This document shows, one piece after another, positions 1 through 3,606 of a DNA stretch of 5,288 nucleotides (the stretch's first letter is position 1; the number at the start of each line of letters is the position of its first letter). Under the pieces are notes generated by a model. That model was not told where the DNA came from, did no database searches, and was given only the letters and a program-made list of their open reading frames with translations. Source of the stretch: Candidatus Aenigmatarchaeota archaeon (GTDB taxonomy: Archaea > Aenigmatarchaeota > Aenigmatarchaeia > QMZP01 > JAFGSV01). A program made the position numbers and the translations under genes. The DNA lies in the NCBI GenBank assembly GCA_020343635.1, contig CP070804.1, forward strand, positions 307,857 through 313,144, given 5' to 3'.

Positions 1-236
1 CCCGCCGGATGGTAGTAAAGGGCATCGTTAAGCCTGGCCTCTCCGTTAAGCACGTCCTGAAGGGTAACGGGGTAGAGAGGTATTCCCAGGTGGATTCCAA
101 GGTTGGCGGTTGTGAGGTTGCCGTCGATAGCTATTACGGATTTCTTGAAAGTAGCAAGTGCGCTCGCAAGATTAGAGACCAGGGTGGTCTTTCCAACACC
201 CCCCTTTCCGCTTGCGACCGTTATTATTCGAGTCAT
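1..236 (-). CDS. minD: MinD/ParA-family P-loop ATPase, N-terminal part (runs off left edge)
   Basis: The 78 visible codons start at ATG 236-234. They open with MTRIITVASGKGGVGKTT, the deviant Walker A motif KGGVGKTT with its signature first lysine, which is diagnostic of the MinD/ParA/Mrp ATPase group. A second conserved block follows at about residues 43-52 (IDGNLTTANLG), then 'PVTLQDVLNGEA' and 'DALYYHP', as in archaeal MinD-like proteins. Family members are ATP-dependent dimerising switches that act at the membrane or on partner proteins. In archaea, which often carry several paralogues, the cargo is usually unknown, so division-site placement should not be assumed. The usual D-A-D after the beta strand is D-G-N here. 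About two thirds of the protein, including the switch II region and any C-terminal membrane-targeting helix, lies outside the window. An AGAAGGT stretch just upstream is a plausible ribosome-binding site. The family call is firm; the gene symbol is a family-level label. Confidence 0.9.
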   Translation of the reverse strand, partial: MTRIITVASGKGGVGKTTLVSNLASALATFKKSVIAIDGNLTTANLGIHLGIPLYPVTLQDVLNGEARLNDALYYHPA

Positions 237-260
237 ATTAACCTTCTATATGCAATAGAG

Positions 261-307
261 CTTTTTATTTGTTTTCCTAATCACTATTTGCGAGTAGTTT
301 TTATAAA
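261..307 (-). promoter_or_regulatory. Candidate TATA boxes for the MinD-like gene
   Basis: Two AT-rich elements lie upstream of the ATG at 236, read on the minus strand. TTTATAAAAA-like sequence at 298-307 would give a leader of about 35-40 nt that includes the AGAAGGT ribosome-binding site. AAATAAAAAG at 261-270 would start transcription almost at the gene, leaving little or no leader. The first fits better with the visible ribosome-binding site. Transcription could also read through from the tRNA gene just upstream. This is inference from archaeal TATA spacing. Confidence 0.4.
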
Positions 308-319
308 TCCATACGAAGG

Positions 320-394
320 CGGACCCGAGGGGATTCGAACCCCCGACCTTTAGCTTAGGAGGCTACTGCTCTATCCAAACTGAGCTACGGGCCC
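320..394 (-). tRNA. tRNA-Arg (anticodon CCT)
   Basis: The minus strand folds into a full cloverleaf. The acceptor stem is GGGCCCG/CGGGTCC with one G-U pair. The D arm is GCTC/GAGC with a 10-nt loop containing GG. The anticodon arm has the 7-nt loop CTCCTAA (anticodon CCT, reading AGG). The variable loop is 5 nt (AGGTC), and the T arm is GGGGG-TTCGAAT-CCCCT. The discriminator base at 320 is G and no CCA is encoded, so CCA would be added after transcription. One oddity is the outermost anticodon-stem pair: position 27 is G and position 43 is A, a G-A mismatch. No intron is apparent. The identity follows directly from the anticodon. Confidence 0.94.
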
Positions 395-416
395 ATGTAG
401 TAAAGATGTACTGACT

Positions 417-430
417 ATTAAAATTTAAAA
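417..430 (-). promoter_or_regulatory. Probable TATA box of the tRNA-Arg gene
   Basis: Read on the minus strand, this AT-only stretch (TTTTTAAATTTTAA-like) is centred about 30 nt upstream of the tRNA 5' end. That suits an archaeal box A with a transcription start a few nt before the mature tRNA. It overlaps the last four codons and the TAA stop of the lamin-tail gene (stop at 420-418). The tRNA promoter therefore sits inside the end of the upstream coding region. The U-rich RNA from this stretch might also help end the upstream transcript, but that is speculation. Confidence 0.5.
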
Positions 431-1989
431 ATGGACAGAATCCAGGATATGAAGGCGTCTAGCAGCCCTTCATGATCGCTTTTCTGAGCAGTGTCAATAG
501 AAGTAGCCATCCCTGTAACAGGGACTTCTTCCTCATCTTCATCAGGAATGATCGTTACTGCGAACTCATCACCTTTCTCCTCGGGAACCTCAGGGGCGGG
601 AGTAACATTTATTGTCCGGGTTATATCGGTCTTCTTTTCCCCCTCTTTAAGTCGGACTCTGAAGCTGTAAATACCGGGACTGGTACCTTCCTGAATCTTG
701 TTCTCCAGAGTGAGGTTGAGAGACTCTCCCGGAGAGAGTTCCAGGGAATGAGAATTGGCTGTCCACCCATGCTTCCATTCTTCGCCGTCAAAGCCTAGTG
801 AAATGCACCGGCTGCCTTCATAGGCATATGAATAAACCGAAACAGCCTTGCTGACGTCCTCAATGTTCTCTATGCGCACAACCGTTTCGAAGGGTACACC
901 AATCTCTGCAGAATCACTTGCTGAGAGCAGTTCCATGAATTCAGTTTCATCCTCTGTTTGGGCAGGGCCTGTCGCAGGCGACGGGTAACTGCATCTGGTC
1001 TTCTTGCACTTGGGACATGAGGGGCAGTCCTGGGCATCAGCACAGAAAAGGGAATTGATGCCGCTGAGTGTTATGTTGAACTTTTCTTCATCTATGACAC
1101 CCCCTGTCAGGTCTTCGTATATTCGTACCCTCCCTGTATAAACCCCAGCAGAATAATCCCCATCACAGTTACTCTTAAGGAAAACCGGCAGCAAAAGTGT
1201 TACGTTGTGCCCTTTCCGCGCATCAAGTATGAGCGCAGTATCTGTCTCATTGAGGCCGATTCTTATGGTGTTGCCTTCAAGATCGTTGCTTATCCACCTA
1301 GGACTGTAGACATATGCCACTACCCTCAGCGGAACTCCTTCGTTTCCGGTGTGTATAACAGCCTTCACGTTGGCAAAGTCACCGAAGCGCACGGATGACG
1401 AGGGTCCATACACGGACAGTGCAAATTCACCAAAATCCACAGTTTCGTTGGATTCGTTGGCCGGCTGGACGTAACCACACATATTGTCTTCTCCTGGTGT
1501 GGGGTCTTTTTCTGTCCACGTCCCGTTGCAGAGTGACCATGTCATGCCCGATGAGGAGGAAGAATACGACATCAGGCTCGAATAGGAACCGTTGCTCAGG
1601 TTTATATCTTCACCGCCGTTATTCAGTCCCCACCCACCTATGCTGCTGTCGTCAACGAAGAAATGCACGAGACTTTTCGGGGTTACCTCTGTCACGTTTG
1701 TATTCCTGCCGAGAATGATGAAATAGGTTTCACTCGTCTGAAGGGTACAGTTGTATGAAGTATGGCATGTTATCTCATCTGTGCCTTGGCTGTCGGAAAT
1801 ATACCATAAACTCAGATTGACACCCATAGAGCACGGATTATGAACCTCAACCCACTCGGGATCATGTGCGCTGACTTCGTTTATTTCAAGGCAGCCCGAC
1901 GCATAAGGAATGAAACAGACCAGTAAAAGGGACAAAAGAAAATACTTGTGGCTCTGATAAAACATCTCCATTAGGAGGTTTTTGCGCAA
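418..1989 (-). CDS. Secreted lamin-tail-domain (LTD) protein with Cys-rich linker
   Basis: This is a 523-residue protein read from TTG 1989. Residues 17-30 form a hydrophobic signal-peptide core, with likely cleavage near SG-C33. Residues 34-172 match the lamin tail domain: LEINEV, EWVEVHNPC, NLSLWYISD, YFIILG, the LNNGGEDINL strand, a W-S-L-C-N-G-T-W stretch and the closing DPTPGEDN. In prokaryotes this beta-sandwich is found in secreted proteins, often beside nucleases or adhesion modules. A second beta-rich region spans about 185-312. Five cysteines cluster at 316-333 (C-x5-C-x2-C-x2-C-x4-C). A third beta domain at about 350-463 ends like an archaeal NEW3/CARDB-type module. Next come an acidic stretch (EDEEE), VPVTG at 489-493 and a hydrophobic tail (509-523). 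At least ten N-X-S/T sequons suggest surface glycosylation. No catalytic motif is seen. The start is uncertain: TTG has a weak AAGGAT upstream, and ATG at 1971 or 1965 would still keep the signal peptide. Confidence 0.82.
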   Translation of the reverse strand: MRKNLLMEMFYQSHKYFLLSLLLVCFIPYASGCLEINEVSAHDPEWVEVHNPCSMGVNLSLWYISDSQGTDEITCHTSYNCTLQTSETYFIILGRNTNVTEVTPKSLVHFFVDDSSIGGWGLNNGGEDINLSNGSYSSLMSYSSSSSGMTWSLCNGTWTEKDPTPGEDNMCGYVQPANESNETVDFGEFALSVYGPSSSVRFGDFANVKAVIHTGNEGVPLRVVAYVYSPRWISNDLEGNTIRIGLNETDTALILDARKGHNVTLLLPVFLKSNCDGDYSAGVYTGRVRIYEDLTGGVIDEEKFNITLSGINSLFCADAQDCPSCPKCKKTRCSYPSPATGPAQTEDETEFMELLSASDSAEIGVPFETVVRIENIEDVSKAVSVYSYAYEGSRCISLGFDGEEWKHGWTANSHSLELSPGESLNLTLENKIQEGTSPGIYSFRVRLKEGEKKTDITRTINVTPAPEVPEEKGDEFAVTIIPDEDEEEVPVTGMATSIDTAQKSDHEGLLDAFISWILSIFKF

Positions 1990-2001
1990 AATAATAAATC
2001 C

Positions 2002-2553
2002 TTATTCATCAGCTAAGCACTGTGGGCACACCCACTGTTCTCCGGACTGGGTAAGTCTGTCTGAATAACCGCCGCAGTCTTCACACATACCGGATAACTT
2101 CTCTCCGAAGCCGGGTACGAGGCTGACCCTTTCTTTCAGCTTCTCAGACAGGATTTCTATAAGTTCAGGCGATATGAGAAGTATCTCCTTGTCGGCTATT
2201 ATGCCCTTAAGCTTCCCGTTGTCAAGCACCGGCACCCTCTGGACGCCATTCTTCACCATGAGCTTTGTGACCTGAAGAATGTTGTCGTCCGGGCTGACAC
2301 TCACAAGTCTTGGCCTCTTCTTGATCTTCTTTTTTCTCAGGTCAGAGACCTTTATTTTGCCCGGATCCAGCCCATTCGCTACCACTGTTGTTATGTCGGA
2401 TTCGGTGACCATGTCCTTGGGCCGATTACTGTTCTCCACTACCACCAGTGAACCCACTCTGTTGTTGGTCATGATCCTTGCAGCTTCTGCAAGCGTCGCT
2501 TGAGGACTTACCTTCATTACCTCCCTCTTCATGACTTCTCTTACCTTTACCAT
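2002..2553 (-). CDS. CBS-domain pair protein with C-terminal zinc ribbon
   Basis: This 183-residue cytosolic protein starts at ATG 2553. CBS domain 1 spans about residues 5-60 (VREVMKREVMKVSP, RVGSLVVVE, DMVTESDI). CBS domain 2 spans about 82-135 (VSVSPDDNILQ, VQRVPVLDNGKLKGIIADKEIL). The pair forms a Bateman module, which in this family senses adenine nucleotides or S-adenosyl ligands. C157, C160, C176 and C179 form a CxxC...CxxC zinc ribbon (MCEDCGGY, WVCPQCL). This combination is common in archaea, and its target is generally unknown. Unusually, the linker between the CBS domains carries a basic run (R73-R82, eight K/R in ten). Together with the zinc ribbon this could mean nucleic-acid contact, though that is inference. 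The stop is followed after 12 nt by the TTG of the lamin-tail gene, so co-transcription is likely. AGTGGT lies 5 nt before the ATG. Confidence 0.9.
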   Translation of the reverse strand: MVKVREVMKREVMKVSPQATLAEAARIMTNNRVGSLVVVENSNRPKDMVTESDITTVVANGLDPGKIKVSDLRKKKIKKRPRLVSVSPDDNILQVTKLMVKNGVQRVPVLDNGKLKGIIADKEILLISPELIEILSEKLKERVSLVPGFGEKLSGMCEDCGGYSDRLTQSGEQWVCPQCLADE

Positions 2554-2590
2554 AGAACCACTTTTGCTTGTTTAATTATTGAACACATTC

Positions 2591-2600
2591 TTTAAATATT
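2591..2600 (-). promoter_or_regulatory. Candidate TATA box for the CBS / lamin-tail operon
   Basis: The minus strand reads AATATTTAAA here, about 40-48 nt upstream of the ATG at 2553. With usual archaeal spacing, transcription would start near 2570 and give a leader of about 15-20 nt containing AGTGGT. No other good box is seen closer to the gene. This is a sequence-pattern call only. Confidence 0.5.
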
Positions 2601-2650
2601 GCTCAAACCGAGAGTATAAGAGGCATTTTCGTCTCGAATTAGTCGTGAAA

Positions 2651-2680
2651 CGTTTAAAAAACTTTTTCCCCCTATATAAT
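2651..2680 (+). promoter_or_regulatory. Candidate promoter of the cohesin/dockerin operon
   Basis: Two plus-strand TATA candidates occur. TTTAAAAAA at 2653-2661 is preceded by purine-rich GTGAAACG, which resembles a BRE. It would start transcription near 2682, leaving a leader of about 16 nt with AGTGGT. TATATAAT at 2674-2680 would put the start at or next to the ATG at 2698, making a leaderless transcript. The first box overlaps the 8-bp palindrome AAACGTTT (2648-2655), a possible operator. The region between the two divergent boxes also holds a weak CGAGA/TCTCG inverted repeat (2609-2613 and 2632-2636). Confidence 0.5.
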
Positions 2681-2697
2681 CAATATTAGTGGTAGTT

Positions 2698-3606
2698 ATG
2701 AGACTTGTAATTATCTCAACTGTCATCGTACTGGCCGTGGCAGTAGGTCTGCTCATGAGCAGCGGGGCGCTGTCAGGTTTCTTCGCTTCTTATGACGAAA
2801 CTCAGTTACAGGACGATGCCATTGGAATTGATGATTCTGATTCACCCGACTTCGGTCTCAGCCTCAGGACACAGCCACGTCAAAGAACAACGACGGGCAC
2901 AGACGTCCAGGATGAAGAGAGTGAAGAAACAGAAGATGAACTCCCTGCAACAGAAGAAAATGAAACCCCAACAGTGGTGATACCAGGCGGCGGTTCCGGT
3001 GGAGGCAGTTCAGGCGGGGGATCTTCAGGCGGCGGTTCCGGCGGAGGCAACCCCTGCAAACCTACGACATGCGCAAACCTCGGATATTCATGCGGTTCAT
3101 GGCCTGACGGATGCGGAGGAACATTGCAGTGCGGAACCTGCCAGGGCGGATTTGCCTGCAGTGCGGGAACATGTGAACCTCAGCTTACTGCGGCAGTTTC
3201 CGTTTCACCAGGTAGCAGCGAAGTTTCTGTAAACGACATATTCTCAGTTGATGTTGAAATAGATACCGATTCTCCAGTTTATGCCGTATACTTAAAAATG
3301 GGCTTTGATGAAAATGTGCTCCAGGCCACAGATATTTCTGAAGGCAACTTTCTGGACAGTGATGCACAGAATCCCATCGTGTTGTCTTACGACAACGATG
3401 CAGGTGAAATAGAATATGCTCAGACCAGGATATCACCTCAGGATGGTAAATCAGGGTCAGGAACACTCATAACAGTTGATTTCGAGGCAATATCCAGCAC
3501 AACAGACACAACTGAGATATCTCTGGAAGTGGTGGATATAGTCGATGAAAACATCGAAGACTTCACGGTTGACAAAGAAAACGGGGTTGTGAAAGTAAAT
3601 GCGTAA
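2698..3606 (+). CDS. Membrane-anchored or secreted cohesin-domain protein
   Basis: This 302-residue protein is read from ATG 2698. An in-frame GTG at 2689 is possible, but AGTGGT then falls at the start itself, so ATG is preferred. Residues 3-22 form a hydrophobic N-terminal segment, either a signal peptide or an uncleaved anchor with no clear cleavage site. Residues 32-96 are an acidic, Thr-rich stalk. Residues 97-117 are a Gly/Ser linker. Residues 118-161 are a compact module with eight cysteines (C120, 125, 132, 139, 145, 148, 154, 159) and the phrases CKPTTCA and DGCGGTLQCGTC, probably disulfide-bonded. Residues 163-302 are a cohesin domain: VSVSPGSSEV, FSVDVEIDTD, a VYLKMGFDENVLQ strand, GSGTLITVDFEA and the closing VVDIVDENI. 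Cohesins are beta-sandwiches that bind dockerins. The domain is clearly related to that in the next gene (shared IDTD, ATD, EG.FL). The stop overlaps the next start. The likely role is a surface receptor holding a dockerin-bearing partner. Confidence 0.85.
   Translation: MRLVIISTVIVLAVAVGLLMSSGALSGFFASYDETQLQDDAIGIDDSDSPDFGLSLRTQPRQRTTTGTDVQDEESEETEDELPATEENETPTVVIPGGGSGGGSSGGGSSGGGSGGGNPCKPTTCANLGYSCGSWPDGCGGTLQCGTCQGGFACSAGTCEPQLTAAVSVSPGSSEVSVNDIFSVDVEIDTDSPVYAVYLKMGFDENVLQATDISEGNFLDSDAQNPIVLSYDNDAGEIEYAQTRISPQDGKSGSGTLITVDFEAISSTTDTTEISLEVVDIVDENIEDFTVDKENGVVKVNA
2986..3048 (+). repeat. Gly/Ser-linker simple repeat
   Basis: A low-complexity, in-frame run of GGC/GGA/GGT and TCC/TCA/AGT codons encodes GGGSGGGSSGGGSSGGGSGGG. 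It separates the acidic stalk from the cysteine module and probably works as a flexible spacer. Such tracts often change length by slippage, so length may differ between related strains. Confidence 0.9.

Noticed and set aside
9..353. Plus-strand 114-residue ORF ending in GPEGIRTPDL
   Set aside because: It is antisense to the MinD-like gene and the tRNA. The GPEGIRTPDL ending is the well-known false translation of a tRNA read on the opposite strand.
472..1718. Three plus-strand ORFs (472-798, 1207-1398, 1395-1718)
   Set aside because: All lie opposite the lamin-tail gene, have no domain or usable start signal, and show odd composition. They are shadows.
2279..2503. Plus-strand hydrophobic 74-residue ORF
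   Set aside because: It is antisense to the CBS gene. Its apparent membrane segments come from reading the gene's polar codons in reverse complement.
2609..2636. CGAGA/TCTCG inverted repeat as a firm operator or terminator
   Set aside because: The arms are only 5 bp with an 18-nt spacer, which is easily expected by chance. It is mentioned only as part of the promoter region.
2792..3466. ORFs 2792-2980 (+), 2999-3232 (+) and 3185-3466 (-)
   Set aside because: They are out-of-frame or antisense to the cohesin gene, whose domain content is clear.
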